Shown in pieces: positions 9,859 to 18,384 of a stretch of DNA of 64,000 nucleotides. The stretch's first letter is position 1. Every line of letters starts with the position of its first letter. The notes under the pieces are model-generated. The model worked only from the letters and a program-made list of their open reading frames with translations. It was not told where the DNA came from and searched no databases. Where the stretch lies: contig NW_008705573.1 in the NCBI RefSeq assembly GCF_000186865.1, positions 672,983-736,982 of the forward strand. The letters run 5' to 3'. This DNA is from Aureococcus anophagefferens. Its lineage: Eukaryota > Sar > Pelagophyceae > Pelagomonadales > Pelagomonadaceae. A program made the position numbers and the translations under genes.

Positions 9859-11067
9859 ATGAGCTGTCGACAACTTCTCGCTTGCGCGTTAGCCTTCGCG
9901 CGCTGCGCGGCGCTCGTCGCGCCGCCCGGGCGGCATCGGACGCGCCCGACGACGACGCTCGTGAACGCCGCCTCCTTCGAGGACGCCGTGCGCGGCGCCC
10001 TCGGCGCGGACCCGGCGCACCTCGACGAGTTTTTGGCGCCCGGCGCGACCTGGCGGAACCCCCTCGGCGACTACGAGGGTGCCGGCGCCGTGCGCGGCCT
10101 CCTCGCCGACGCCGCGGGCTTCCTCGAGGCGCCGCGCTTCGACGTCTACGGCGAGGCCGCGCGCGGCGGCGAAACGCGCTACGAGTGGGTCGCGTCCGGC
10201 GGCTGGCCGGTGCAGTGGGCGCCGCGCGTCGTCCTCCACGGCGCGAGCGTCGTGTCGTGGGATAATGCGGGCCGGGCCGTCGACGTCGTCGACGAGTGGC
10301 GCGCGTCGCCGCAGAAATTGGTGACGGACCAGATCGCGCCCAAGTTCTGGGACGTCTACGACCTCTTCGCGACGCCGACGGCCGAGCGGCCCGGCGAGGA
10401 GACGCTGGACACCGTGAAGCTCGCGGGCGCGACGGCGCGCGTCGTGCGGACGCCGCCGCGGCTGGCCATGGTCGCGTCCGTCGTCGACGTGTCCAACTCG
10501 CGGAAGCAACGCGTCGCGTCCGCGCTGCCCGACTTCTGCTTCCGCGTCGACACGCGGAACCCGACGCGCGGCTCGACGACGACGGCGCCGCTGGCGATCA
10601 GCGTGGAAGCGCTCCCGAAAAGCGACGGCGAGACGACGGTCCGGCGGAAGGTGACTTGGCGGTGCCCGCTGCCGTCGCGCCTCGGCCTCGACCCGGCCGA
10701 CCCGCGCCTGCCGCCCCTGGACGGCGAGCTGCTCGACCCGTCGCTATCGACGGGCGTCGCCGTGGACCCGTCGCTGGCCTACGTGCTCGAGCCGGAGCGC
10801 TACCTGCTGGCGGCGCCGTTCCGCGGCGACGTCCAGGATCCCGCCGTCGACGCGCTCCGCCGCGAGCTCGTCGCCGCGGCGGCGGCGAGCGGCCTCGTAC
10901 CCAAGCCGGGGCCCAACGGCGGCGCCCCGCCCGCGCTGCTCCGCAAGTGGCAGGCGAAGCTCGGCTACACGGGCGACGGCGCCTGCGTCTACGCGGTCTA
11001 CGCGAACACGCCGGCCTTCCTGCCCGTGGACCGCGACGACGTCGCCATCGAGATCGAGCGGCCATAA
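9859..11067 (+). CDS. Plastid-type NTF2-like plus SOUL heme-binding-like protein
   Basis: 402 aa from the ATG at 9859. The start is hydrophobic (L-L-A-C-A-L-A-F) and followed by A-A-L-V-A-P-P, as in a heterokont plastid presequence. Residues about 35-150 resemble an NTF2-like domain (W-R-N-P-L-G-D-Y-E-G, then a W-x-V-x-F-like core). The C-terminal half has the SOUL end pattern: a Y-L-L-A-A-P-F-R-G strand, an A-L-R-R-E-L helix, and Y-A-N-T-P-A-F-L-P with acidic/basic D-D-V-A-I-E-I. The same domain order occurs in plant plastid HBP5-type proteins. Heme binding is inferred from the family only. An ATG at 9763 is also in frame but falls inside the palindrome and gives a less typical leader. Confidence 0.6.
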   Translation: MSCRQLLACALAFARCAALVAPPGRHRTRPTTTLVNAASFEDAVRGALGADPAHLDEFLAPGATWRNPLGDYEGAGAVRGLLADAAGFLEAPRFDVYGEAARGGETRYEWVASGGWPVQWAPRVVLHGASVVSWDNAGRAVDVVDEWRASPQKLVTDQIAPKFWDVYDLFATPTAERPGEETLDTVKLAGATARVVRTPPRLAMVASVVDVSNSRKQRVASALPDFCFRVDTRNPTRGSTTTAPLAISVEALPKSDGETTVRRKVTWRCPLPSRLGLDPADPRLPPLDGELLDPSLSTGVAVDPSLAYVLEPERYLLAAPFRGDVQDPAVDALRRELVAAAAASGLVPKPGPNGGAPPALLRKWQAKLGYTGDGACVYAVYANTPAFLPVDRDDVAIEIERP

Positions 11068-11078
11068 CATCATACTAT

Positions 11079-11623
11079 CTAGAACTCGACGGTGGCGAAC
11101 GCGGGCGCCTCGTGCGCGACCCACGCGAGGAGCGCGGCGCGGTCGGGCCGGCCCCGGAACGCGGCGACCTTGGCGCCCCGCCGGAAGAGCTGGAACGACG
11201 GGAACGAGGGCACGTCGTGCGCGTCCGCCTAGGCATCGCATGCGTGGCGGCCGCGCGCGGGACGCGGGCGCGCGCGAGGTCCTCGTGCTCGACGCCGTCG
11301 CAGCGCGCGAACGTCAGCGTCGCGGTCCCCGCCGCCGCCGCGACGGCGGCGTACTCCGGCGCGAAGCGCTTGCAGTGCTGGCACCAGGGCGCGTAGAACA
11401 TGACGACCGCCGCCGGCGCCCCGCCGACGACCGCGCTCCAGCTGTCGCGGTCCACCTCCTCGACGCCGCCGGCGGACCTGCGCGTGACCGGTGTGTGCGG
11501 CGCCATCGACGACGCCGAGACGCCGGCGACGCGCGTCGTCGACGCCGCGAAGGGGCCCGCGGCCGCCGGCCACGCGAGCAACGCGACCAACGCGAGGGCT
11601 GCCCGCATTCTCGCAAGCTCCAT
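11079..11623 (-). CDS. Secretory thioredoxin-fold (PDI-like) protein
   Basis: Exon 1 is 11623-11264 and exon 2 is 11228-11079. The signal peptide is L-A-L-V-A-L-L-A-W-P-A-A-A. The active site is A-P-W-C-Q-H-C-K-R-F-A-P-E-Y, a CxxC of PDI type. After the junction come V-P-S-F-P-S-F-Q-L-F with the cis-Pro loop and a final helix. The frame changes between E-D-L-A-R-A and H-D-V-P-S-F. A GT-AG intron of only 35 nt (11263-11229) would explain it, as would a single-base error. It is a likely thiol oxidoreductase of the ER or the plastid-surrounding secretory route. It ends 11 bp from the convergent SOUL-type gene. Confidence 0.72.
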
Positions 11624-11723
11624 CGTTGTCACACCGGTGGCACGAAGTTGCTCAACGGTAGGCCTAACGGTCCTCTCTCGCGAGACGCGCGGGCCCTTAA
11701 GAAGACCGCGGCGCGGCGCCTCC

Positions 11724-12695
11724 CTACTGGGCGTCGGAGACGGTGCGCTGGAGCGTGGACCTGTCGGCGGCCTTGTTCCGCGCGACCTGCCAGATCTTGG
11801 CCGTGTGGTCGCGGCTCGCGGTCATGACGCAGGTGCCGTCGGAGGAGAAGGCGACGCAGGTGACGTGGTCCGTGTGGCCGTCGAGGGTGTGGATGCACTC
11901 GTCCGTGCGCCAGGAGTGCCAGAGCTTGGCCGTGTGGTCGAGGCTGCCCGTGACGACGACCTTGTCGTCCTTGGAGAACGCGCACGACGTCACGGTGCCC
12001 TGGTGGCCCTTGATCTCCTTCTGGAACTCGGCGCGCTCGGAGTCCCAGAGCCTAGCCGTCTGGTCCGTCGACGCCGTGACGATGCGCTTGCCGTCGTGGC
12101 TCCAGTCGCACTTGAGGATCCAGTCGCTGTGGCCCGTGAGCGTGCTCACGCACGCGCCCGTCGTCGCGTCCCAGATCTTCGCCGTCATGTCCAACGACCC
12201 CGTGACGACGCGCAGGCCGTCGGGGCTGAAGGCGCCGCTGGAGACCTTGTCCGTGTGGCCCTCGAGCTTGTGGAGGATTTCGCCCGTCGCGACGTCCCAC
12301 AGGATCGCGGTCTGGTCGTCGGACGTCGTCATGAGCCGCTTGCCGTCGGGGCTGAAGTTGCAGCTCAGGCAGAAGGACTCGTGGCCGTCGAGCGTCTTGA
12401 GGAGCTCGCCACTGAAGGCGTCCCAGAGCTTGCACGTGTTGTCCGTCGAGCTGCTCGCGATGACGTCGCCCTTGTTCGACACCTTGCAGGCCGTCACGTA
12501 GGAGGCCTCCTCGATGTCGCGCACGAGCTTCCCGTTGCCCGTGTTCCAGAGCTTCACCGTCTTGTCGTCGCCGCCCGTGACGACGAGGGCGCCGTCGGCG
12601 CTGAAGGAGCAGCTGTGGATGCGCGCCGTGTGGCCCTCGAGCGTGAGCTTCAGCGAGATGCTGCCCTCGGCGTTCTTGCTCTTCCCGCTGCCCAT
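11724..12695 (-). CDS. Seven-bladed WD40 repeat protein, N-myristoylation motif
   Basis: 323 aa. Seven WD repeats are visible; each pairs a G-H-x start (absent in blade 2) with a closing L/I-W-D/N/H/Q. Together they fill one beta-propeller with almost no extra sequence. The ATG at 12695 gives M-G-S-G-K-S-K, a good N-myristoylation signal. That supports this start and suggests membrane association. The partner is unknown; it is a scaffold rather than an enzyme. It is divergent with the glycosidase gene at 12932. Confidence 0.88.
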   Translation of the reverse strand: MGSGKSKNAEGSISLKLTLEGHTARIHSCSFSADGALVVTGGDDKTVKLWNTGNGKLVRDIEEASYVTACKVSNKGDVIASSSTDNTCKLWDAFSGELLKTLDGHESFCLSCNFSPDGKRLMTTSDDQTAILWDVATGEILHKLEGHTDKVSSGAFSPDGLRVVTGSLDMTAKIWDATTGACVSTLTGHSDWILKCDWSHDGKRIVTASTDQTARLWDSERAEFQKEIKGHQGTVTSCAFSKDDKVVVTGSLDHTAKLWHSWRTDECIHTLDGHTDHVTCVAFSSDGTCVMTASRDHTAKIWQVARNKAADRSTLQRTVSDAQ

Positions 12696-12931
12696 GGTGG
12701 AGAGATCCGGCTGGCTGGGACGGGCGGCCGCCGCCGGGCGCGAGCAGCACCACCACCAACGCAACGAGCAGCGGGCGCGTGGCGGTCTGCAGTACGAACG
12801 GCGGGACCGGCGGCGGGAGCGGTCGCCTGGCTTTCAGCGCCGGCGGCTGGGCTGGAAGTTTCAGGAGCTCTATATAAACGTCAAGACTGGGATTTCAAGT
12901 TCATGGTGCACCTCGAGAAGAATACCATAAC

Positions 12932-14830
12932 ATGAAGCGGGCTACCCTCCTCTTCACCGGCGCCGCCGCCGAGTTCGCCGTCCTCCAGCCGCAGAAGTTC
13001 CAGCCGCTCATGGCGCGGCTCCCGACCGTCAACGGCTGGTCGGGCGAGCGCGCCTTCGCCTGGGCCGTCCGAGAGGCGCCCTTCGTCGAGGTCGCCGACG
13101 CCGACGTCGAGGCCGCGTACTACTTCCGCCTGAAGGTGATGCGCGAGCACACCATCGAGACGGGCTTCGACGCGGCGCCCTTCGCCTTCAGCGAGTGCCG
13201 CTACCCCACGACGGAGGCCGACCCGGCGAAGCCGCGGAACCCCTCGAACGGCACCGTGGGCTGCCTCTGGGGCGACGCGCAGGGCGTCATCAACGCCGCC
13301 TCGGGCCACCACCTCGCCGAGGCGCGCTGGCTGCGGAACGCGACGTACCACGACTCCTACCTGCGCTACTTCTTCGCGCGGCCCATGCGCTACGCGAACG
13401 GCACCGAGGCGACGACGACGCCGCCGCGGATTTACACGTCGTGGCAGACCATGGCGCTCCGCCGGTCCCTGGGCGTCGGCGGCGACCTGACGCTCGCCAG
13501 AGCTCTGCTGCCCTCGCTCGTCGCCAACGTCGAGGGCTGGGTGCGCGAGCACCGCTTCGACCGCTGCCCGACGGGCGCGTGCGACTGCGAGGCCGCGGAC
13601 GAGGACCCCTTCGCGACGTGCAACCCGGGCGCCCCGCGATGCTTCCACATCGAGGACGGCTGGGACGCCATGGAGAACTCCGTGTCCGGCGGCGGCTGCC
13701 GGCCGACGATCTCGGGAGCCGTCTACGCGGAGGCGGCCGCGGTGTCGGACATCGCCGCGGCCGTCGGCGAGACGGACGTCTCCGAGACGATGGCGCGCGT
13801 CGCGGCGGACATCCGCGACATGTACCTCGCGACGTTCTGGAACGACAAGGGCTACTTCGCCGTGCTCAAGCTCAACAAGACGCAGTACGCCCGGGACGGT
13901 CACAGCTTCGACGGGACGCGGGACTCGACCGACTGGTACGACTACGACTGCGGCACGCTCGGGCCCGACGCGCAGCACAAGAACTGCAGCTCGGACCTCT
14001 GGCCCTGCGACGCGCTCGCCGACGCCGAGGAATTGCTGGGCCTCGGCAGCCCCTGGTTCTTCGGCGTCGTTCCCTACGACGAGACGGCGAAATACGAGGC
14101 CGCGTGGAAATCGCTGTCCGACGGCTTCGCGGGGCCCCACGGCCTCCGCACGGCCGCGCTGGACGTCCAGGGCCTCTGCCCGTTGGAGGCGTCGAAATAC
14201 TCGGCGATGGTGAGCTGCGGGTGCTACAACTACTCGCATTCGGAATGCGCGTGGAACGCGCCGAGCTGGCCCTACGAGACGTCGCGCGTGTTGACGGCGA
14301 TGTCGGATGTGCTCCACGGCGCGCGCGACGGGCGCTATTCGGCGGCGCAGGCGGCCGCGGTCGGTCGTACCGACTTCGAGGACCTCCTCGCCCAGTACGC
14401 GCGGCAGCACACGAAAGGCGCGGCGCCGAACGCGTCTTCGGAGTTGCCGTACCTCGGCGAGAACATCCACGCGGACGACGGCTACTGGATCGCGCGGTCC
14501 ATGATGTACGGCGCCGTGCCCGGCGCGCAGGGGACGCCGCCGACGCCGGACCGGAACCGCAACGTCGACTACTTCCACAGCACGTTCGTCGACCTCGTCC
14601 TCGGCGGCCTGCTGGGCATCCGCGGCGCGCTCGAGGACCGTTTGGTGATCGCGCCGCTGACACAGTCCCGCTTTGCCGTCGACAACCTCAAGTACCACGG
14701 CCGCGACGTCGCGATCACCTTCGACCCGGACGGCGGGACCGTGTACGGGTGCCCGGGCCTCTGCGCCTACGTCGACGGGACGCTCGTCGCGTCCAACGCG
14801 TCGGCGCCGCTCAACCTGACGCTGGTCTAG
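12932..14830 (+). CDS. GH63-like glycosidase (mannosylglycerate hydrolase-like)
   Basis: 632 aa in one exon. It has the (alpha/alpha)6 barrel hallmarks of the MGH1/GH63 group: D-G-W-D-A-M-E-N-S-V-S-G-G-G-C-R-P-T, then Y-A-E-A-A-A, F-W-N-D-K-G-Y-F, and late blocks W-P-Y-E-T-S-R-V and L-G-E-N-I-H-A-D-D-G-Y-W. Numerous N-x-S/T sites and paired cysteines suggest a secretory or extracellular protein. The N-terminal hydrophobic stretch is weak, so an upstream signal exon cannot be excluded. Substrate is uncertain; an alpha-glycoside or mannosylglycerate-type osmolyte is inferred from the family. Confidence 0.72.
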   Translation: MKRATLLFTGAAAEFAVLQPQKFQPLMARLPTVNGWSGERAFAWAVREAPFVEVADADVEAAYYFRLKVMREHTIETGFDAAPFAFSECRYPTTEADPAKPRNPSNGTVGCLWGDAQGVINAASGHHLAEARWLRNATYHDSYLRYFFARPMRYANGTEATTTPPRIYTSWQTMALRRSLGVGGDLTLARALLPSLVANVEGWVREHRFDRCPTGACDCEAADEDPFATCNPGAPRCFHIEDGWDAMENSVSGGGCRPTISGAVYAEAAAVSDIAAAVGETDVSETMARVAADIRDMYLATFWNDKGYFAVLKLNKTQYARDGHSFDGTRDSTDWYDYDCGTLGPDAQHKNCSSDLWPCDALADAEELLGLGSPWFFGVVPYDETAKYEAAWKSLSDGFAGPHGLRTAALDVQGLCPLEASKYSAMVSCGCYNYSHSECAWNAPSWPYETSRVLTAMSDVLHGARDGRYSAAQAAAVGRTDFEDLLAQYARQHTKGAAPNASSELPYLGENIHADDGYWIARSMMYGAVPGAQGTPPTPDRNRNVDYFHSTFVDLVLGGLLGIRGALEDRLVIAPLTQSRFAVDNLKYHGRDVAITFDPDGGTVYGCPGLCAYVDGTLVASNASAPLNLTLV

Positions 14831-14834
14831 ATTC

Positions 14835-15524
14835 CTAGACGCCCCCGGGCGGCGCCGTGGGGATCTTCTTGTTGATCTCGAGGACGGCCTTGCAGCCCTT
14901 GAGCGCCTCCATCTTCGCGACCCAGGCCGCGACGTCGTCGGAGATGCCGCCGGGGAGCGTGCCGCCGTGGTGCTGCGTGAGGAGGAAGACGGCCTGCCAG
15001 AGCTGGAAGTGCGCGTAGTGCAGCGGCTGGTCCTCCTTCACCAGAGCGTCCAAATGCGCCATCCACTTTTGCGCGCGCGCGGGCTCGTCGACGCTGAACT
15101 TGAAGCCCTGGTCGAGAAAGTCGACGGCGTCGCAGGACATCTGGAGCGCGCGCGCCGCCGCCGCGGGCTCCGAGGGCGCGAGCCCGAGCTCGGCGCCGAG
15201 CGTCGCCATGATCGCCGCGCTCTGCGAGACCGCGGCGCCCGCGGGCGTCTCGACGATCGGACACGCGAAGATCGGCGGGCCGTTCCACTGCTTGTTGTCG
15301 ACGAGCTCGTAGTCCGCGCCCGCGTGCTCGAGGATCGCGAGGATCCCGGGCAGGCGCCCGAGGAACCGCGAGCCCGCGGCCCAGTAGTAGACCTTATACG
15401 TGCCCGTAGGTACCTGCGCGCCGCGCGTCAAGAGCCGCCGGGCCATCTTGCCCATCGCCGGAGCGACGAGCGCCGCGCCCATCGCGCCCATGGCAATGAG
15501 CGACTCGCGCCGGGTGAGCGCCAT
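14835..15524 (-). CDS. Glutathione S-transferase with hydrophobic leader
   Basis: 229 aa. A canonical two-domain GST follows a leader of about 35 residues. The thioredoxin-like half includes P-I-V-E-T-P-A-G-A-A-V-S-Q-S-A-A-I, the Gln-Ser pair that contacts the gamma-glutamyl group. The C-terminal all-helical half follows from about residue 115. The leader carries T-R-R-E-S-L-I, then Ala/Gly-rich hydrophobic sequence to A-P-A-M-G, similar to a twin-arginine signal. It conjugates or binds glutathione. Sigma-type is the closest impression. It is convergent with the glycosidase gene, with 4 bp between the stop codons. Confidence 0.78.
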   Translation of the reverse strand: MALTRRESLIAMGAMGAALVAPAMGKMARRLLTRGAQVPTGTYKVYYWAAGSRFLGRLPGILAILEHAGADYELVDNKQWNGPPIFACPIVETPAGAAVSQSAAIMATLGAELGLAPSEPAAAARALQMSCDAVDFLDQGFKFSVDEPARAQKWMAHLDALVKEDQPLHYAHFQLWQAVFLLTQHHGGTLPGGISDDVAAWVAKMEALKGCKAVLEINKKIPTAPPGGV

Positions 15525-15629
15525 TACGAAGGTGCGAGTACGGGCCTTTCAAAGTGCAATTGAACTGCAAGTGCACTTTTTGAATGCACTAAAAAATCTG
15601 GGGGCCATCTGGGGACCGCCGCCGAGAGC

Positions 15630-17441
15630 ATGAGCGCCGCTCCCCCGTCGTCGCCGTCGGTCCGGGACGTCATGGGCGCGAAGAACGTCCCGGCGGAGCC
15701 CAGGCCCAAGTACGTCTGGCGCGGCCACCCGGGCTTCTTTGCCTGGACCCACGACGCGAAGACGAACAAGCTGATCATCCAGTGGCTCTGGCACGAGAGC
15801 GCCATGTCCTACAACATGTTCAACTGGATGCTGACCATGGCGCTCTACGAGGTCGCGGGCGTGGGGTGGGGCCTCGTGAGCCTGCGCCACTACAGCAAGG
15901 TCGCGGGCCCGGGCAGCAGCCGCCGCGTGAAGCAGCTCGGCTGGCCCGAGATGCCCGCGCTGACGACGGGCACGTCCATCATGGGCAGCGCGCTGTCGTT
16001 TTTGCTGGTGTTCCGCCTGTCGTGGTCCTTCGGCCGCTGGTGGGAGGCGCGGGGTTTGATCGGCACGGCGATGACGAAGATGCGGAACCTGGCGTCGATG
16101 ATCACGGCGAACTCGGGCCAGCCCACGGCGGAGCAGGCCGACGCGCTCCTCGAGCTGCGGCTCGTATCCAAGCTCCACATCGCGACGATGGTCGACATCC
16201 TCGTGCAGGACCCGGCGGAGTCCGACGGCCAAAAAAAGATGCGGTCGAGCAAGAGCGTGCGGGCGCTGATCTTGGAGCTCTCGCCCAAGGAGGTGCGCGC
16301 GCTGGGCGAGGAGCGCGCGCGCCTGCTCGCGCGGAGCACGCGGCGCATCCTCGTCGTCCACTCCTGGCTCGCGCACGCGATCCGCACGTGCTGCGAGCTC
16401 CAGCTGCTGCGCGCGTTCGAGCAGGACTCGGCGCTGGACTGCCAGAACGAGCTGCTGCGCTGCTTCTACTCGTCGATGAAGATCAAGACGACGCCCATGC
16501 CCGGCGGCATCCGCGCGATCTCGCTCGTCGTGCGCTTCGCGTTCTGCGTGTGCCTCTTCCCGCAGTACATGGCCTACGCGTTCGTCATGAAGCTGTCGCC
16601 GGAGCAGCACGAGGTGCGTCTGGTGTGGGACAAGGGCGCGGACCTGTTCGTGACCTGGTTCATCGTGCTGACGGGTTTGATGATCGCGTTCTTCTCCGTG
16701 ATCCACATCGTGGCTTTGGAGCTCGACGACCCCTACGGCGTCGACGGGAGCGACCTGCCCATGGAGAAGATGCGCCTGGGGCTCTGGAAGGATCTGGACG
16801 CGGTCAACGAGATGTACGAGGACAACAACAAGCTCGGCGGCGGCGAGGGGCTCAAGGCGTTCGCGTCGGGGTCGCGGATCCACCACAAGATGGCCAAGCT
16901 CGCGGCGAAGCACAAGAAGCAGTCGTCGTTCCGCGCGCACCCGGGGTCCCACCTCCTCCACGAGGCGCTCCACGCCGAGGGCGTCGCGAAGCGCAAGGTC
17001 GGCGTCGGCCTCCACGAGATCAAGGCCGACGTCGTCCAGTTCGGCGACGGCCTCGTGCACGAGCGCGTGCGCCGCCAGAACTCCTACGCGGCGGCCGTCG
17101 TCGACGAGGACGACGTCGAGGAGGAGGAGGACCTCCTCGAGGAGACGCTGGAGCTCGCCATGGACGAGGACGAGGGCGACGACGCGCCGGCCGTCGAGGA
17201 CGTCGCCGCGGAGTCGGACGACGCGTTCCGCGCGAGCGCGGCCGCGGAGCTCGTCGAGCAGGTCTGCATCGGCGACCAGGCCGACGAGGCCGCCGCCGAG
17301 GAGAAGGACCACTTCGACGACTCCGGCGACGAGCCCCAGCACGACACGATGACCGCCGCGGAGAAGCAGCTCGAGGAGGCGCGGAAGAAGCTCGAGGCCG
17401 CCAAGGCCAAGGCCGCGTCGCCGACGAAGCTCGACGCCTGA
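15630..17441 (+). CDS. Bestrophin-family anion channel
   Basis: 603 aa. The N-terminal region holds four predicted membrane segments (about 55-80, 115-135, 285-310, 345-370). The bestrophin signature is present: F-R-L-S-W-S-F-G-R-W-W-E-A-R-G near 126, then late D-D-P-Y-G-V-D-G-S-D-L-P after the last segment, the region that forms the Ca-clasp in animal bestrophins. The final 200 residues are acidic and coiled-coil. Algal homologues move chloride or bicarbonate, some in thylakoids. No plastid presequence is seen here, so the membrane is uncertain. It is divergent with the GST gene. Confidence 0.85.
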   Translation: MSAAPPSSPSVRDVMGAKNVPAEPRPKYVWRGHPGFFAWTHDAKTNKLIIQWLWHESAMSYNMFNWMLTMALYEVAGVGWGLVSLRHYSKVAGPGSSRRVKQLGWPEMPALTTGTSIMGSALSFLLVFRLSWSFGRWWEARGLIGTAMTKMRNLASMITANSGQPTAEQADALLELRLVSKLHIATMVDILVQDPAESDGQKKMRSSKSVRALILELSPKEVRALGEERARLLARSTRRILVVHSWLAHAIRTCCELQLLRAFEQDSALDCQNELLRCFYSSMKIKTTPMPGGIRAISLVVRFAFCVCLFPQYMAYAFVMKLSPEQHEVRLVWDKGADLFVTWFIVLTGLMIAFFSVIHIVALELDDPYGVDGSDLPMEKMRLGLWKDLDAVNEMYEDNNKLGGGEGLKAFASGSRIHHKMAKLAAKHKKQSSFRAHPGSHLLHEALHAEGVAKRKVGVGLHEIKADVVQFGDGLVHERVRRQNSYAAAVVDEDDVEEEEDLLEETLELAMDEDEGDDAPAVEDVAAESDDAFRASAAAELVEQVCIGDQADEAAAEEKDHFDDSGDEPQHDTMTAAEKQLEEARKKLEAAKAKAASPTKLDA

Positions 17442-17588
17442 CTTCGACGCGGCCCTTTCCCCCGCCCCTACATTCTGTTTTTTTTTGAAGTTGGAGGGCG
17501 TCTTCGAGAAGTTGGAGTTGCCTCTCGTTCGTGAAGATGCCGTCGCACGGTTTGGCGGTGGGTCGAGGGGCTGCCCCGGTCGACCGTC

Positions 17589-18302
17589 ATGGGCGCCGCC
17601 GCGTCGGCCAGCCAGGCGAAGCGGATCGACGCGGCCGCCGCGAAGAAGCTCGCCGGCGAGCGCTTCGACGCCGCGGCCTTCGACGAGGCCGCCGCCGGCA
17701 CGGGCGGCGTCAAAGTCGTGACGTTCCTCGTGCCCGTCAAGGGCAAGGCGGGCCTGGACTGGGGCATGGACTGCTGCGTGAGCCGCGTCGCGCCCAACGG
17801 CTACGCGGCGAAGAAGGGCATCCAGGTGGGCTGGCGCGTCTACGACATCGCGGGAACTGTCGTGAAGACGAAGAGCCAGATTGCGGACGCGATCTCGGCC
17901 GCGCGCGTCAAGCAGAAGCACAACGCGTCGAAGCCCTTCAAGATCACGCTCCTCGCGCCCGCCGGCGACAAGCCCAAGGCGCCACCCGCCGAGGCGACGA
18001 AGCCCGAGACGCAGCCCGCGGCGGAGCCGGCCGTCGAGCCCGCGGCCGCGGCCGCCGCGGAGCAGCCCGCGGTCGAGCCCGCGACCACCGCGGAGACGAC
18101 CGAGCCCGCGACCACGACGGAGCAGCCGGCGGAACCCGCGACCACGACGGAGCAGCCGGCCGAGCCCGCGACCACGACGGAGCAGCCGGCCGCGCCCGCG
18201 ACACCGGCCGAGCCCGCGCCCGCGACCACGACGGAGCAGCCGGCCGCGCCCGCGACACCGGCGGAGCCCGCGCCCGCGACCGAGCCCGTCGCGGCCGCGT
18301 AA
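17589..18302 (+). CDS. Myristoylated PDZ-like protein with Pro/Thr/Glu repeat tail
   Basis: 237 aa. M-G-A-A-A-S-A-S-Q fits N-myristoylation. Residues 45-120 resemble a PDZ domain: G-L-D-W-G-M as carboxylate-loop equivalent, V-A-P-N-G-Y-A-A-K-K-G-I-Q-V-G-W-R-V, and a helix I-A-D-A-I-S-A-A-R. From about residue 130 the protein is a low-complexity tail of repeated E-P-A-T-T-T-E-Q-P-A units. No enzyme motif. A membrane-tethered adaptor role is inferred. Confidence 0.65.
   Translation: MGAAASASQAKRIDAAAAKKLAGERFDAAAFDEAAAGTGGVKVVTFLVPVKGKAGLDWGMDCCVSRVAPNGYAAKKGIQVGWRVYDIAGTVVKTKSQIADAISAARVKQKHNASKPFKITLLAPAGDKPKAPPAEATKPETQPAAEPAVEPAAAAAAEQPAVEPATTAETTEPATTTEQPAEPATTTEQPAEPATTTEQPAAPATPAEPAPATTTEQPAAPATPAEPAPATEPVAAA
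18110..18290 (+). repeat. In-frame minisatellite coding E-P-A-T-T-T-E-Q-P-A units
   Basis: A 30-bp unit is repeated three times, then a longer variant containing A-P-A-T-P-A-E-P is repeated. It codes the disordered tail of the PDZ-like protein. Copy number is probably variable between strains. Confidence 0.8.
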
Positions 18303-18384
18303 GCGGAGTCGCAGTGTTACGACGGGCGCGGGGGAGCTTGAGCTTGGGGGGGAGGGATGCCCTCTTGGAGCTTCGGGGGGAGAC

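Noticed and set aside
15549..17921. A 790-codon minus-strand open frame over the bestrophin gene
   Set aside because: The plus strand carries a clear bestrophin signature and ATG; the reverse frame is His/Arg/Val-rich with no recognisable motif.
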